Source of the DNA: Rivibacter subsaxonicus
GTDB taxonomy: Bacteria > Pseudomonadota > Gammaproteobacteria > Burkholderiales > Burkholderiaceae_C
DNA: 64,000 nt
NCBI RefSeq assembly: GCF_004217215.1
Contig: NZ_SHKP01000007.1
Coordinates: forward strand, 434,001 to 498,000
Direction: 5' to 3'
The first letter of the stretch is position 1, and each line of letters starts with the position of its first letter. The notes under the pieces were generated by a model. It was given only the letters and a program-made list of their open reading frames with translations. It did no database searches and had not been told where the DNA came from. Both the position numbers and the translations under genes were made by a program. Shown one piece after another: positions 8,360 through 17,922 of this stretch.

Positions 8360-9151
8360 ATGCGCTTCGACGTCCTGACCCTGTTCCCCGAACTGTTCGC
8401 GCCGTTCCAGGCCAGCGGCGTGACCCGGCGTGCCTTCGAGCCCGGCGGCAGCGTGGCGCTGCAACTCTGGCAGCTGCGCGACTACGCCGACGATGCCTAT
8501 CGTCGCGTCGATGATCGCGCCTACGGCGGCGGCCCCGGCATGGTGATGCTGGTCGAGCCGCTGGAGCGCGCGCTGGCCGCGGTGCGCGCGTCGCAACTCG
8601 CCGAAGGCGCGGCTCGCACGCCGCTGATCCTGTTCAGCCCGGCCGGCAAGCCGCTGACCCAAGGGCGCGTTCGCGAACTGGCCGGCGGGCCCGGCGCGGT
8701 GCTGCTGTGCGGCCGCTACGAAGGCATCGACCAGCGTTTCGTGGACGCGCATGTCGACGAGGAACTCAGCCTCGGCGATTTCGTGCTCTCGGGTGGCGAA
8801 ATTCCGGCGCTGGCGCTGATCGACGCGGTCGCCCGGCTCCAACCCGGCGTGCTCAACGACGCCGCCTCGCACGAGCAGGACAGCTTCTCGGCCGACCATG
8901 GCCTGCTCGACTGCCCCCACTACAGCCGCCCGGAGCGGCTCGGCGACAGCGCCGTGCCGGCGGTTCTGCTCTCGGGCCACCACGCGCAGATCGCGCGCTG
9001 GCGCCGCGAGCGCCAACTCGAGCTGACGCTGCGGCGCCGGCCGGAACTGATCACCGCCGCGCGTGCCGCCGGCCGCCTTTCGGTGCACGACGAGCGCTTC
9101 CTGGCCGGGTTGGTGGCCGCCGTGGCCCCGCAAGTCCGGACTGGGCTATAA
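8360..9151 (+). CDS. trmD: tRNA (guanine-37-N1)-methyltransferase
   Basis: ATG 8360 gives [13 protein letters not shown], the normal TrmD opening; a GTG at 8351 would add three residues. The 263-residue protein has the SPOUT trefoil-knot signature ([20 protein letters not shown] and [20 protein letters not shown]). It also has the YGGGPGMVM substrate loop. It methylates G37 of tRNAs reading CUN, CCN and CGG to prevent frameshifting. It is the third gene of the rpsP operon; the stop codon coincides with a -10 box for rplS. Confidence 0.98.
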   Translation: MRFDVLTLFPELFAPFQASGVTRRAFEPGGSVALQLWQLRDYADDAYRRVDDRAYGGGPGMVMLVEPLERALAAVRASQLAEGAARTPLILFSPAGKPLTQGRVRELAGGPGAVLLCGRYEGIDQRFVDAHVDEELSLGDFVLSGGEIPALALIDAVARLQPGVLNDAASHEQDSFSADHGLLDCPHYSRPERLGDSAVPAVLLSGHHAQIARWRRERQLELTLRRRPELITAARAAGRLSVHDERFLAGLVAAVAPQVRTGL

Positions 9152-9152
9152 T
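9147..9152 (+). promoter_or_regulatory. Candidate internal promoter -10 box before rplS
   Basis: TATAAT overlaps the trmD TAA stop and precedes rplS by 134 bp. There is no convincing -35. An internal promoter would explain the unusually long trmD-rplS gap inside an otherwise tight operon. Confidence 0.45.
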
Positions 9153-9286
9153 CACGGGCTTACCCCGATCCTCTGTTCGGCGGCTCCATTGAACGCCAAT
9201 GAAGCCAGTCCAACCGGCAGCCTCCAGGCCAGCCAACCGGACCACCACAAGCCAGTGGGCGCGCACATGATCTACATGGAGTTTTT

Positions 9287-9640
9287 ATGGACCTGATCCG
9301 CCAACTCGAACAAGAAGAGATTGTTCGACTGAACAAGACGATCCCCGAGTTCGCCCCCGGCGACACCGTGATCGTCAGCGTCAACGTCGTCGAAGGCACC
9401 CGCAAGCGCGTGCAGGCCTACGAAGGCGTCGTGATCGCCAAGCGCAACCGCGGCCTGAACAGCTCGTTCATCGTGCGCAAGATCTCCAGCGGCGAAGGCG
9501 TCGAGCGCACCTTCCAGCTCTACAGCCCGCTGATCTCGTCGATCGAAGTCAAGCGCCGCGGCGACGTCCGCCGCGCCAAGCTGTACTACCTGCGCCAGCG
9601 CAGCGGCAAGTCGGCACGCATCAAGGAAAAGCTCTCCTGA
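9287..9640 (+). CDS. rplS: 50S ribosomal protein L19
   Basis: 117 residues beginning [12 protein letters not shown], with [30 protein letters not shown] and [22 protein letters not shown], diagnostic of L19 at the 30S-50S interface. A GGAG lies just upstream of ATG 9287. It is the last gene of the operon, closed by the hairpin at 9661. Confidence 0.99.
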   Translation: MDLIRQLEQEEIVRLNKTIPEFAPGDTVIVSVNVVEGTRKRVQAYEGVVIAKRNRGLNSSFIVRKISSGEGVERTFQLYSPLISSIEVKRRGDVRRAKLYYLRQRSGKSARIKEKLS

Positions 9641-9660
9641 GCCATGCGCTCCTGAGCTGG

Positions 9661-9686
9661 AAAAGGCCGCCTTCGGGCGGCCTTTT
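9661..9686 (+). terminator. Rho-independent terminator of the rpsP operon
   Basis: Perfect 11-bp stem: AAAAGGCCGCC (9661-9671), loop TTCG, GGCGGCCTTTT (9676-9686). A UUCG-type tetraloop on a GC stem followed by T residues is a textbook intrinsic terminator, 20 bp past the rplS stop. Confidence 0.95.
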
Positions 9687-9724
9687 CATTTGCGGTCGCG
9701 AGCAAGCCCTACAGTGAGTTCCTG

Positions 9725-10408
9725 ATGCAGCGTGTTCCCATCATCGATCCGCGCGTGGTGCCCGTGGTCGGCCGCGACTCGGCCAATCCGGCGGTGCCCG
9801 GCGCGCGACTGACGCCCGAGGCCTTGCGCGCCCGCTTCGGTGCGCCACCGGCATGGACGCCCGAAATCCGCGGAGACGGCCGCTTGCTCGACCGCGACCC
9901 CACCGCCGCCTCGGTGCTGGTGCCGTTGGTGGCGCGTGGCGACGGCGTGTCGGTGCTGCTGACGCTGCGCACCGATCACCTCAAGGACCATGCGGGGCAG
10001 ATCAGCTTTCCCGGTGGTCGCGCCGAGGATGAGGACGTCGACGTCGTCGCCACCGCACTGCGCGAGACCGAGGAAGAGGTCGGTCTGGCACGCGATCACA
10101 TCGAGGTGATCGGCGCGCTGCCGATCTACACGACGGTCACCAACTTCGTCGTGACGCCGGTGGTGGCGATCGTCGAATCGGGCTTCTCGCTGCGGCCCGA
10201 TCCGGTCGAGGTGGCCGAGGTCTTCGAAGTGCCGCTGGCCTTCCTGATGACGCCGGCCCACCACCAGCGGCATGCCTTCGACTGGCAGGGCGGCCGGCGC
10301 GAGTTCTGGTCGATGCCATGGCATGCACCGGACCGGGACGAGCCCTATTTCATCTGGGGCGCCACCGCGGCGATGCTGCGCAACCTCTACCGCTTTCTCA
10401 GCGTCTGA
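9725..10408 (+). CDS. NUDIX hydrolase, CoA pyrophosphatase (NudL) type
   Basis: 227 residues. The family-specific UPF0035 block LLTLRTDHLKDHAGQISFPGG directly precedes the NUDIX box GGRAEDEDVDVVATALRETEEEVGL (spacing G-x5-E-x7-RE-x2-EE-x-G). This combination marks CoA pyrophosphatases, which split CoA to 4'-phosphopantetheine and 3',5'-ADP with Mg or Mn. The protein is soluble with no signal peptide. It stands alone after the rplS terminator; the next gene begins 32 bp later. Confidence 0.9.
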   Translation: MQRVPIIDPRVVPVVGRDSANPAVPGARLTPEALRARFGAPPAWTPEIRGDGRLLDRDPTAASVLVPLVARGDGVSVLLTLRTDHLKDHAGQISFPGGRAEDEDVDVVATALRETEEEVGLARDHIEVIGALPIYTTVTNFVVTPVVAIVESGFSLRPDPVEVAEVFEVPLAFLMTPAHHQRHAFDWQGGRREFWSMPWHAPDRDEPYFIWGATAAMLRNLYRFLSV

Positions 10409-10440
10409 GGTCGCCGCCGGCGTCGCTATCATCGCCCGCC

Positions 10441-11430
10441 ATGAGTTTCTTCTCGGTGCTGCTGGCACTCCTGATCGAGCAAGTGCGGCCGCTGCCGCGC
10501 AAGAACGGCGTCCACGAAACATTGGTCGCCTGGACCCGCTGGAGCGGTCGCAACTTCGACGCCGGGCGCGAGCATCACGCGTGGGTGGTCTGGGGCGTCA
10601 GCGTCATCGGTCCGACGCTGGTGGCCTGGGGCGTCTACCTCGCGTTCGCCCACTTCAGCTTCTTCCTGGCGCTGGCCTGGAACGTGGCGGTGCTCTACCT
10701 GACGCTGGGTTTTCGCCACTTCAGCCACTACTACACCGACATACGCGACGCGCTCGAGCGCGGCGACGAGATTGCCGCCCGCCAGCTGCTCGCCGAGTGG
10801 CGCCACGTGGATGCGAGCGACCTGCCGCGCGACGAGTTGCTGCGCCAGGTCATCGAGCATTCGCTGCTGGCGGCGCATCGTCATGTCTTTGGCGTCTTCT
10901 TCTGGTTCGTGGTGCTCGCGGCCTTCGGCTTCGGCCCGGCCGGCGCGGTGCTCTACCGCCTGGCCGAGTTCTCGCAGCGCTACTGGGCCTACAAGAACCG
11001 CACCACCGGCGTCGCGATGAACGAAGGACTGCGCCAGCGCGCCGAGTCCATGTTCGAACTGATCGACCATGTGCCGTCGCGGTTGACAGCCTTCGGCTTT
11101 GCCGTCGTCGGCAACTTCGAGGAGGCGGTCGCCTGCTGGCGGCGCGATGCCGAGCTCTGGCGCCAGCCCAACGACGGCATCGTTCTCGCGGCGGCCGCCG
11201 GTGCGGTCGGCGTGCGGCTCGGCGGCAAGGCGCCGCCGCCGCTTGGCCCCGACCGCAGCCAGGGCATCGGCGCCAGCGCCGCCGCGCAGGAGGGCGACGC
11301 CACCGGCTCGACCCCGGGCGTGACGCCCGAACTCGGCCACCTGCGCAGCGTGGTCGGCCTGGTCTGGCGCTCGGTGGTGCTGTGGATGCTGCTGCTGGTG
11401 CTGCTGAGCCTGGCCAACCTGGTCGGCTAG
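10441..11430 (+). CDS. CobD/CbiB-family (AmpE-like) integral membrane protein
   Basis: 329 residues from ATG 10441. Hydrophobic segments occur near 1-15, 45-95, 145-185 and at the C-terminus (VVLWMLLLVLLSLANLVG). It opens MSFFSVLLALLIEQVRPL like the CbiB/CobD superfamily, which includes AmpE. There are no other cobalamin genes nearby and the protein looks like the AmpE side of the family, so adenosylcobinamide-phosphate synthase activity is not assumed. A TATCAT box (10427-10432) only 8 nt before ATG suggests a very short or absent leader. Confidence 0.8.
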   Translation: MSFFSVLLALLIEQVRPLPRKNGVHETLVAWTRWSGRNFDAGREHHAWVVWGVSVIGPTLVAWGVYLAFAHFSFFLALAWNVAVLYLTLGFRHFSHYYTDIRDALERGDEIAARQLLAEWRHVDASDLPRDELLRQVIEHSLLAAHRHVFGVFFWFVVLAAFGFGPAGAVLYRLAEFSQRYWAYKNRTTGVAMNEGLRQRAESMFELIDHVPSRLTAFGFAVVGNFEEAVACWRRDAELWRQPNDGIVLAAAAGAVGVRLGGKAPPPLGPDRSQGIGASAAAQEGDATGSTPGVTPELGHLRSVVGLVWRSVVLWMLLLVLLSLANLVG

Positions 11431-11482
11431 CGCGCGGCCCTGATGAGAGCCGCGGCGCAACCGCCCGCGGCGAGCGATGCGC

Positions 11483-12913
11483 TCAGATCGCCAGTCGCGC
11501 CCGATGGCGTGCGATCTGGCCCCGCACCTGCGCCGGCGCGGTGCCGCCGAGCGTGTTGCGCGCCTCGAGCGAGCCGCGCAGGCTGAGTACGGCGTAGACG
11601 TCCTCGTCGATCGCCGCGTGGTAGCCGCGCAGTTGGGCCAGCGTCAGCTGCGAGAGGTCGACGCCAAGCGCGATCGCGTCCTTCACGGCATGCGCCACCA
11701 CCTCGTGCGCGTCGCGGAACGGCAGGCCCTTCTTGACCAGGTAGTCGGCGAGGTCGGTCGCGGTCGCGTAGCCCCTCAACGCGGCGCGCTCCATCGCCTC
11801 GGGCTTGACCGTGATACCGGCCGCCAGTTCGGCAAAGATGCGCAGCGTGTCGCGCAGCGTGTCGACGGTGTCGAACAGCGGTTCCTTGTCTTCCTGGTTG
11901 TCCTTGTTGTAGGCCAGCGGCTGGCCCTTCATCAGCATGAGCAGGCCCATCAGGTGGCCGATCACGCGGCCGCTCTTGCCGCGCGCCAGCTCGGGCACGT
12001 CGGGGTTCTTCTTCTGCGGCATGATCGACGAGCCGGTGCAGAAGCGATCGGCGAGGTCGATGAAGCCGTAGTTCTGGCTCATCCACAGGATCAGTTCCTC
12101 GCTGAAGCGCGAGACGTGGATCATCAGCAGCGAGGCCGCGGCGCTGAACTCGATCGCGAAGTCGCGGTCGCTGACCGCGTCGAGCGAGTTCTGGCAGACG
12201 CCTTCCATGCCCAGCGTGCGTGCCACCAGCTCGCGATCGAGCGGGTAGCTGGTGCCGGCCAGCGCGGCGGCGCCGAGCGGCAGGCGGTTGACGCGCTTGC
12301 GCACGTCGGTGAGGCGCTCGGCGTCGCGCGCGAACATCTCGACGTAGGCCAGCAGGTGGTGGCCAAAGCTCACCGGCTGCGCGACCTGCAGGTGGGTGAA
12401 GCCGGGCAGGATGACCTCGACGTTGCGTTCGGCCACCTCGACCAGCGCCAGCTGCAGTGCGCTCAGCAGCGGCAGCAGCTCGTCGATCTCGGCGCGCAGC
12501 CACAACCGGACGTCGGTGGCGACCTGGTCGTTGCGCGAGCGGCCGGTGTGCAGGCGCTTGCCGGCGTCGCCCACCAGTTGGGTCAGGCGGGCCTCGATGT
12601 TGAGGTGCACGTCCTCCAGCGCCAGCTTCCACTCGAAACTGCCGCTTTCGATCTCGGTGCGGATCTGCGCCATGCCGCGTTCGATCGCCGCATGGTCCTC
12701 GGTGCTGAGCAGGCCCTGCGTGTGCAGCATGCCGGCGTGGGCCAGCGAGCCCTCGATGTCGGCGCGCCACAGGCGCCGATCGAAGTCGACGCTGGCGGTG
12801 TAGCGCTGCACCAGCTCGCTCATCGGCTCCGAGAACAGCGCCGACCAGGCTTGCGCCTTGCGGTCGAGCTGGTTGTCGACGGGGGTGGCGGGGGCGGGTG
12901 AGTGCGCGGACAT
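11483..12913 (-). CDS. argH: Argininosuccinate lyase
   Basis: 476 residues from ATG 12913. The fumarase/aspartase superfamily signature [15 protein letters not shown] is intact, along with the [15 protein letters not shown] and [11 protein letters not shown] blocks. It catalyses the last step of arginine synthesis (argininosuccinate -> arginine + fumarate). Length is normal. It is transcribed alone on the minus strand and diverges from a sensor kinase gene across 124 bp. That gap holds a 7-bp hairpin (GTCGGCC 13001-13007, GGCCGAC 13012-13018) of unknown role. Confidence 0.98.
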   Translation of the reverse strand: MSAHSPAPATPVDNQLDRKAQAWSALFSEPMSELVQRYTASVDFDRRLWRADIEGSLAHAGMLHTQGLLSTEDHAAIERGMAQIRTEIESGSFEWKLALEDVHLNIEARLTQLVGDAGKRLHTGRSRNDQVATDVRLWLRAEIDELLPLLSALQLALVEVAERNVEVILPGFTHLQVAQPVSFGHHLLAYVEMFARDAERLTDVRKRVNRLPLGAAALAGTSYPLDRELVARTLGMEGVCQNSLDAVSDRDFAIEFSAAASLLMIHVSRFSEELILWMSQNYGFIDLADRFCTGSSIMPQKKNPDVPELARGKSGRVIGHLMGLLMLMKGQPLAYNKDNQEDKEPLFDTVDTLRDTLRIFAELAAGITVKPEAMERAALRGYATATDLADYLVKKGLPFRDAHEVVAHAVKDAIALGVDLSQLTLAQLRGYHAAIDEDVYAVLSLRGSLEARNTLGGTAPAQVRGQIARHRARLAI

Positions 12914-13037
12914 CGTCAGTCGATCAGTGCGTGCCGACAACGCACCGCCTGCGGATCGCTTGCCGGTGCGCGAAGGGGTTGTGGACAATCGATTGTAGGA
13001 GTCGGCCTTGCGGCCGACGCCCCCGCCGCCTCCTTCG

Positions 13038-14171
13038 ATGCCTACCGACGCCACCATTCCCGATCCGCTGAGCCATCCGCCAAGTGCCGTCCGCCGGCCG
13101 GCCGGTGCCGACAGCGGCGCCGGCACCGAGTGGCCGCCGTCGGCACTGCAGCCGATGGCTCGCACGGCACGTGCGGCCGCGCTCAAGACCGCGGGTGTGT
13201 TCGATGTCTGCCATGTCGGCTTCGTGCTGCGCGCCGTGCTCGTGGTCCACGCCGGCGTGGCAATCGCGACCGGCTTTGGCGCCGCCACCGCGCTCGACTG
13301 GTTGCTGCGCTTTGCCAGCGCCTCGCTGGTGGTGCTGCCGGCGTTGCTGCTCTGGCTGCTGCTCACCTGCGGGCTCAAGCGCTGGCTCGAGCCGCGCACG
13401 CCGGTCGTGCAGGGCACCATGCTGGTGGCGCTGGGAGCGGGTTGCGGCCTGCTGGCCACCGCGTTGCTGCAGTACCTTGGCCCCGAGGCGCTCGCCGGTC
13501 CGACCCGCGTCGCGGCGGTGCTGGCTGGCGCGGCAACCGCCTTCGGCTTCTTCGTCTGGTTGCGCCAGCGCGCACGGCAGGAGGCGCCGGCCGCGGTCGC
13601 GGCAAGGTTGGCCGAGTTGCAGGCTCGCATCCGCCCGCATTTCCTGTTCAACGCGCTCAACAGCGCGATCGCGCTGGTGCGCGTCGACCCCGGCCGCGCC
13701 GAGGAGGTGCTCGAGAACCTCGGCGAGTTGTTCCGCGTCGCGCTCGAGGGCGGCGGCCGCCACGCGGTGGCCACATTGAACGAGGAGATCGAGCTGGCGC
13801 GGCGCTACCTCGACATCGAGAAGGTTCGCTTCGGCGACCGCCTGCAGATCCAGTGGGATCTCGACGAGCGCGCCGGCGTCGCTCGCCTGCCGCCGCTGCT
13901 GCTGCAACCGCTGGTCGAGAACGCGGTGCGCCACGGCATCGAGCCCTTGCCGAACGGCGGCATCGTGCGGGTGCGCACGCGAAGGCGTGCCGGCGAGGTG
14001 CTGATCGAGGTGCGCAACCCGATGCCAACGGGCCCGGCACGCTCCGACGGCCACGGCGTCGCGCTCGGCAATGTGCGTGAGCGTTTGCGCCTGCTGCACG
14101 ACCTGGCGGCCGACTTCAGGACCGGGGTCGAGGATGGCCAGTACCGGGTGCGGATCGTGGTTCCGATCTGA
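13038..14171 (+). CDS. LytS/AlgZ-type sensor histidine kinase
   Basis: 377 residues from ATG 13038; a later ATG at residue 40 is possible. Four membrane helices lie at about 60-175. The His_kinase domain (PF06580 type) follows with the phosphoacceptor His201 in [15 protein letters not shown], then an HATPase domain with N box [18 protein letters not shown] and G box [13 protein letters not shown]. The adjacent LytTR regulator makes this an AlgZ/AlgR-like pair; in pseudomonads that pair controls alginate and pili. The signal is unknown. Confidence 0.92.
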   Translation: MPTDATIPDPLSHPPSAVRRPAGADSGAGTEWPPSALQPMARTARAAALKTAGVFDVCHVGFVLRAVLVVHAGVAIATGFGAATALDWLLRFASASLVVLPALLLWLLLTCGLKRWLEPRTPVVQGTMLVALGAGCGLLATALLQYLGPEALAGPTRVAAVLAGAATAFGFFVWLRQRARQEAPAAVAARLAELQARIRPHFLFNALNSAIALVRVDPGRAEEVLENLGELFRVALEGGGRHAVATLNEEIELARRYLDIEKVRFGDRLQIQWDLDERAGVARLPPLLLQPLVENAVRHGIEPLPNGGIVRVRTRRRAGEVLIEVRNPMPTGPARSDGHGVALGNVRERLRLLHDLAADFRTGVEDGQYRVRIVVPI

Positions 14172-14192
14172 AGCTCTGCTCGGAGAACTCGA

Positions 14193-14957
14193 ATGCTGCG
14201 GGTTTTGATCGTCGACGATGAATCGCTGGCCCGCATGCGCCTGGCGCAACTGGTCGAGGCCAGCGCGCGCGAAGGCGGGCCGCCGGCGCGCGTGGTGGGC
14301 GAGGCGGGTCATGCGCAGGCGGCGCTTGAATGGCTGAGCGCCAACACGGCCGACGTGGTGCTGCTCGACATCCAGATGCCGGGCGCCGACGGGCTCGCGC
14401 TGGCCGCCCACCTTCGAGCGATGAACCCGCCGCCGGCGGTGGTGTTCGTCACCGCACATGCCGGGCACGCGCTGCAGGCCTTCGAGCTCGAGGCGACCGA
14501 CTACCTGACCAAGCCGGTACGGCGCGAGCGCCTGCACGCCGCGCTGGATCGCGCGGCGCGCGTGGCCAGCGCCAGCGCGACGCTGAGCGAGCAGCCGGTG
14601 ATCGTCGTCACCGAGCGCGGCCGGCTGCTGCGGGTGCCGCTGGCCGAGGTGCTGTACCTGAAGGCCGAGATGAAGTACGTGACGGTGCGCACCGCGGCCC
14701 GCAGCTACGTGGTCGACGACTCGCTGACCGAACTCGAGCCGCGCCTGGGTGAGACCTTCCTGCGCGTGCACCGCAACGCGATCGTGGCGCGCAACGCGGT
14801 TCGCGCGCTCGAACGGCGAGTGATCGAACCCGCCGGCGACCCGGCCGACGCCGGCGAGGGCTGGGCGGTGCAGGTGCGGGCGGTCGATGAATGGCTCGCC
14901 GTTTCGCGGCGCCAACTCGGCGCGGTCCGCGAAGCGCTCGAGGCCAGCGGACTCTAG
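14193..14957 (+). CDS. LytTR-family response regulator (AlgR-like)
   Basis: 254 residues. The receiver domain (1-125) has acidic pocket DDE at 8-10, phospho-acceptor Asp59 in DVVLLDIQMPG and a Lys in YLTKPVRRERL. The LytTR DNA-binding domain (about 145-250) includes VLYLKAEMKYVTVRT, LGETFLRVHRNAIVARNAV and WLAVSRRQLGAVREAL. LytTR regulators bind paired imperfect 9-bp direct repeats. It follows the kinase by 21 bp with a GGAGAA ribosome site, so the two are one operon. Confidence 0.95.
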   Translation: MLRVLIVDDESLARMRLAQLVEASAREGGPPARVVGEAGHAQAALEWLSANTADVVLLDIQMPGADGLALAAHLRAMNPPPAVVFVTAHAGHALQAFELEATDYLTKPVRRERLHAALDRAARVASASATLSEQPVIVVTERGRLLRVPLAEVLYLKAEMKYVTVRTAARSYVVDDSLTELEPRLGETFLRVHRNAIVARNAVRALERRVIEPAGDPADAGEGWAVQVRAVDEWLAVSRRQLGAVREALEASGL

Positions 14958-15075
14958 AGGCGGCTGGCCGAGCAAGGCAGCGACGGGCCGCCCCGAGCGC
15001 CTTGACACCCCTTGGGGGGCGGGCGCCGCTGCGCGGCGACCTCGGGGCCGTCGGTGACGCAGGGATAATCCGAGG

Positions 15076-16335
15076 ATGTCCCCGAACTCCCTGCTTGACC
15101 TCGCCACCGAACTGCTGCGCTCCGTGCTACGTCTGGACGCCCCCGCCGACAGCGTGGTCTCGGCCTTCTTCCGCCAGCACAAGAACCTCGGCCCGCGCGA
15201 GCGCCAGACCCTGGCCGAGACGACCTACGCGGTGCTGCGCCAGCGGCTCGCGTTCCAGCATCTGGCGCAGTCGGGCAGCGGTCCGCTCGAGCGGCGCCTG
15301 GCGCTGCTGGGCTGGTCGGGCAGCGACGTCTACCTGCGTGGCGCGCTCGGTCCCAACGAGCGCGACTGGATGGGTCGCGCGCGCGGCGTCTCGCCGGCCT
15401 CGCTGCCCGAGAAGCAGCGCCACAACCTGCCCGAGTGGCTGGCGGCGCCGCTGCGGGCCGAGATCGGCGAGACCGAGTTCTGGGCGCTGGCCGAGACGCT
15501 GCTCAAGCCGGCACCGCTGGATCTGCGCGTCAATCCGCTCAAGGCCAAGCGCGAGGAAGTCCAGGCCGCGCTGCGCGCCGCCGGCATCGAGGCCGTGACC
15601 ACGCCGTATTCGCCCTGGGGTCTGCGGGTCGACGGCAAGCCGGCGCTGAACCGGCTCGAGGTCTTCAACAGCGGCGCGGTCGAGGTGCAGGACGAGGGCA
15701 GCCAGCTGCTGGCCCTGCTGACCGAGGCCAAGCGCGGCGAGATGGTCGCCGACTTCTGCGCCGGCGCCGGCGGCAAGACGCTCGCGCTCGGCGCGATGAT
15801 GCGCAACACCGGCCGCCTCTACGCCTTCGACATCTCGGGCCACCGGCTCGAGTCGCTCAAGCCGCGGCTGGCACGCAGCGGCCTGTCCAACGTCTACCCG
15901 GCGCAGATCGCGCACGAGCGCGACGAGCGCATCAAGCGCCTCGCCGGCAAGATCGACCGCGTGCTGGTTGACGCGCCGTGCTCAGGCCTGGGCACGCTGC
16001 GGCGCAACCCGGACCTCAAGTGGCGCCAGTCGCAGAAGGCGGTCGATGAACTGGTCGTCAAGCAGGCCGCGATCCTGGCCAGTGCGGCGCGCCTGGTGAA
16101 GCCGGGCGGGCGTTTGGTCTATGCGACTTGCAGCTTGCTGGCGGTCGAGAACGAGGCGATCGCCGCGGCCTTCGGCGAGGTGCAGCGCGAGTTCAAGCTG
16201 CTGCCGGCGGCCGAGGCGCTGGAGCGCGCCGGTGTCGCCTCGGCGACAAGCCTGGTGGCCAGCGACCACCTGCGCCTGTGGCCGCACCGGCACGCGACCG
16301 ACGGCTTCTTCGCCGCCGTCTGGCAACGCCAGTAA
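15076..16335 (+). CDS. RsmB-like RNA m5C methyltransferase
   Basis: 419 residues with an N-terminal NusB-like helical part (about 5-140) and a SAM-dependent NOL1/NOP2/Sun domain (ADFCAGAGGKTLALGAMM). Cys302 lies in VDAPCSGLGTLRRNPDLKW and nucleophile Cys352 in YATCSLL. This is the RsmB/YebU-type pair used to form 5-methylcytosine in rRNA. The exact target (C967 for true RsmB) is inferred. GATAAT (15064-15069) lies 6 nt before ATG with no usable Shine-Dalgarno, suggesting a leaderless message. The 118-bp gap upstream is GC-rich and otherwise featureless. Confidence 0.9.
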   Translation: MSPNSLLDLATELLRSVLRLDAPADSVVSAFFRQHKNLGPRERQTLAETTYAVLRQRLAFQHLAQSGSGPLERRLALLGWSGSDVYLRGALGPNERDWMGRARGVSPASLPEKQRHNLPEWLAAPLRAEIGETEFWALAETLLKPAPLDLRVNPLKAKREEVQAALRAAGIEAVTTPYSPWGLRVDGKPALNRLEVFNSGAVEVQDEGSQLLALLTEAKRGEMVADFCAGAGGKTLALGAMMRNTGRLYAFDISGHRLESLKPRLARSGLSNVYPAQIAHERDERIKRLAGKIDRVLVDAPCSGLGTLRRNPDLKWRQSQKAVDELVVKQAAILASAARLVKPGGRLVYATCSLLAVENEAIAAAFGEVQREFKLLPAAEALERAGVASATSLVASDHLRLWPHRHATDGFFAAVWQRQ

Positions 16336-16497
16336 GCGCTCGCATGGGGCGTGGCCCCCTGGCAATCGAGCTCGGACGGGATTGGAGCGGGCTCCCCAGA
16401 GCCGGTGTGCCGGGTGGAACGCAGCTCTCCGACAGGGCTCCAACATCGATTCGGGCCCTAGTGCGAGAACCCTGAGTTTTCGCAAGCCGGCCGGCAG

Positions 16498-16521
16498 GTG
16501 CCCACTTACAATAGTGGGCAC
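16498..16521. promoter_or_regulatory. Perfect palindrome wrapping the desaturase -10 box
   Basis: Arms GTGCCCACT (16498-16506) and AGTGGGCAC (16513-16521) are exact reverse complements separated by TACAAT, which is itself a good -10 hexamer. A dimeric repressor bound here would block RNA polymerase directly. The site ends 16 bp before the desaturase ATG. No T-tract follows, so it is unlikely to be a terminator. The rest of the 202-bp gap upstream holds no ORF or further motif I recognise. Confidence 0.65.
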
Positions 16522-16537
16522 TTCAAAGAAGGATTGA

Positions 16538-17761
16538 ATGGACAGCCTGATGACGGTTTTCGACGCGATGGTCAACGGCCTCGCGCACGGCGTGCTCGCC
16601 GCCTCTTGGTGGCAGGTGCTGCTGTTCACGCTCGTCGTGACGCACATCACCATTGCCGCGGTCACGATCTACCTGCACCGCGCGCAGGCCCACCGGGCGC
16701 TCGACCTGCATCCGGCCGTATCGCATTTCTTCCGTTTCTGGCTGTGGCTGACCACCGGCATGGTGACGCGCGAGTGGGTTGCGATCCATCGCAAGCACCA
16801 CGCGAAGTGCGAGACCGAGGAAGACCCGCACAGCCCGCAGACGCGCGGCATCAAGACCGTGCTGCTGCAGGGCGCCGAGCTCTACCGTGCCGAGTCGAAG
16901 AACATGGAGACCATCTCCAAGTTCAGCCACGGCACGCCCGACGACTGGATCGAGCGCAATCTCTACACCCGCTACTCGTGGCAGGGCGTGGGCCTGATGC
17001 TGCTGATCAACCTGACGCTGTTCGGCGCCATCGGTGCGGCGGTGTGGGCGGTGCAGATGCTGTGGATCCCGATCAACGCGGCCGGCATCATCAACGGTCT
17101 CGGCCACTGGTGGGGTTACCGCAACTTCGAGGCGCCCGACGCCAGCACCAACATCTCGCCCTGGGGCGTGATGATTGGTGGTGAGGAGTTGCACAACAAC
17201 CACCACACCTACCCGACCTCGGCCAAGTTCTCGGTCAAGCCCTACGAGTTCGACATCGGCTGGGTTTACATCTCGCTGCTCTCGAAGCTGGGCTTGGCGA
17301 CGGTGCGCAAGACCGCGCCCGAACTCAAGCTCGGTGCGATCCGTCCGGTCGCCGACGGCAAGACGCTCGAGGCCGTGATCGCCAACCGCTACGAGCTGAT
17401 GGCCAAGTACGGCCGCGAAATGCGCCGCCACTGTCGTGCCGAACTCAAGCGCCTGAAGGCCGACGGCCACCAGAACACGCCCAAGTGGGCTCGGCTGACG
17501 CTGGCCAAGCGCTGGGCGCACCGCGACGACGATCGCATCCCGAACGATGTTCGCCCCCAGTTGCAGAGCGCGCGTGCCGAGCATCCGGTCCTCGACAAGT
17601 TCCTGACCATGCGCGAAGAGTTGCGCCAGCTCTGGACCCGCACCAACGTGTCGGCCGAGCAACTGGTGATCGACCTGCAGGCCTGGTGCAAGAAGGCAGA
17701 GGAGAGCGGTGTTGCCGCGCTGCAGGAGTTCTCGCTCAAGCTGCGCGCCGCGCATGCCTGA
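16538..17761 (+). CDS. Acyl-CoA/fatty-acid delta-9-type desaturase
   Basis: 407 residues. The three His boxes of the membrane di-iron desaturases are intact: HRAQAH (47-52), HRKHH (84-88) and HNNHH (219-223). They are interspersed with membrane segments. It would introduce a double bond into a saturated acyl chain using O2 and an external electron donor, adjusting membrane fluidity. The region after about 260 is a hydrophilic, charged extension of about 140 residues. AAGGA precedes ATG 16538. The upstream palindrome suggests repression. Confidence 0.92.
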   Translation: MDSLMTVFDAMVNGLAHGVLAASWWQVLLFTLVVTHITIAAVTIYLHRAQAHRALDLHPAVSHFFRFWLWLTTGMVTREWVAIHRKHHAKCETEEDPHSPQTRGIKTVLLQGAELYRAESKNMETISKFSHGTPDDWIERNLYTRYSWQGVGLMLLINLTLFGAIGAAVWAVQMLWIPINAAGIINGLGHWWGYRNFEAPDASTNISPWGVMIGGEELHNNHHTYPTSAKFSVKPYEFDIGWVYISLLSKLGLATVRKTAPELKLGAIRPVADGKTLEAVIANRYELMAKYGREMRRHCRAELKRLKADGHQNTPKWARLTLAKRWAHRDDDRIPNDVRPQLQSARAEHPVLDKFLTMREELRQLWTRTNVSAEQLVIDLQAWCKKAEESGVAALQEFSLKLRAAHA

Positions 17762-17783
17762 CCGAAGTCTCCGTCTCGAATGA

Positions 17784-17809
17784 AAAAGGCGCCTCTCGAG
17801 GCGCCTTTT
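17784..17809 (+). terminator. Intrinsic terminator after the desaturase
   Basis: AAAAGGCGCCTC (17784-17795) pairs with GAGGCGCCTTTT (17798-17809), followed by CTTTTG. The flanking A and T runs let it act in both directions. It sits 22 bp past the desaturase stop. Confidence 0.9.
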
Positions 17810-17872
17810 CTTTTGCCGTCTGGATCCCTCGGTGTCGAAGCACGACGGTCAGGTTCAGCAAGCAAAGCAAAA

Positions 17873-17898
17873 CCCGCCGGGCTTGGCAGCCGGGCGGG
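17873..17898 (-). terminator. Intrinsic terminator of rpmB-rpmG
   Basis: Read on the minus strand, CCCGCC pairs with GGCGGG. An inner GGC/GCC stem continues past one C-C mismatch, with loop TGCCAA, followed by TTTTGCTTTGC. It lies 24 bp beyond the rpmG stop and faces the desaturase terminator. Confidence 0.85.
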
Positions 17899-17922
17899 TC
17901 GGGTGTCCGAGGACGCGAAGCC

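Noticed and set aside
10441-11430. CobD/CbiB-like gene considered as evidence for cobalamin synthesis
   Set aside because: No other cob genes are present and the protein fits the AmpE-like side of the family.
13001-13018. Hairpin GTCGGCC/GGCCGAC between argH and the sensor kinase, considered as a terminator
   Set aside because: Both flanking genes are transcribed away from it and no T-tract follows. The short GC stem may be chance.
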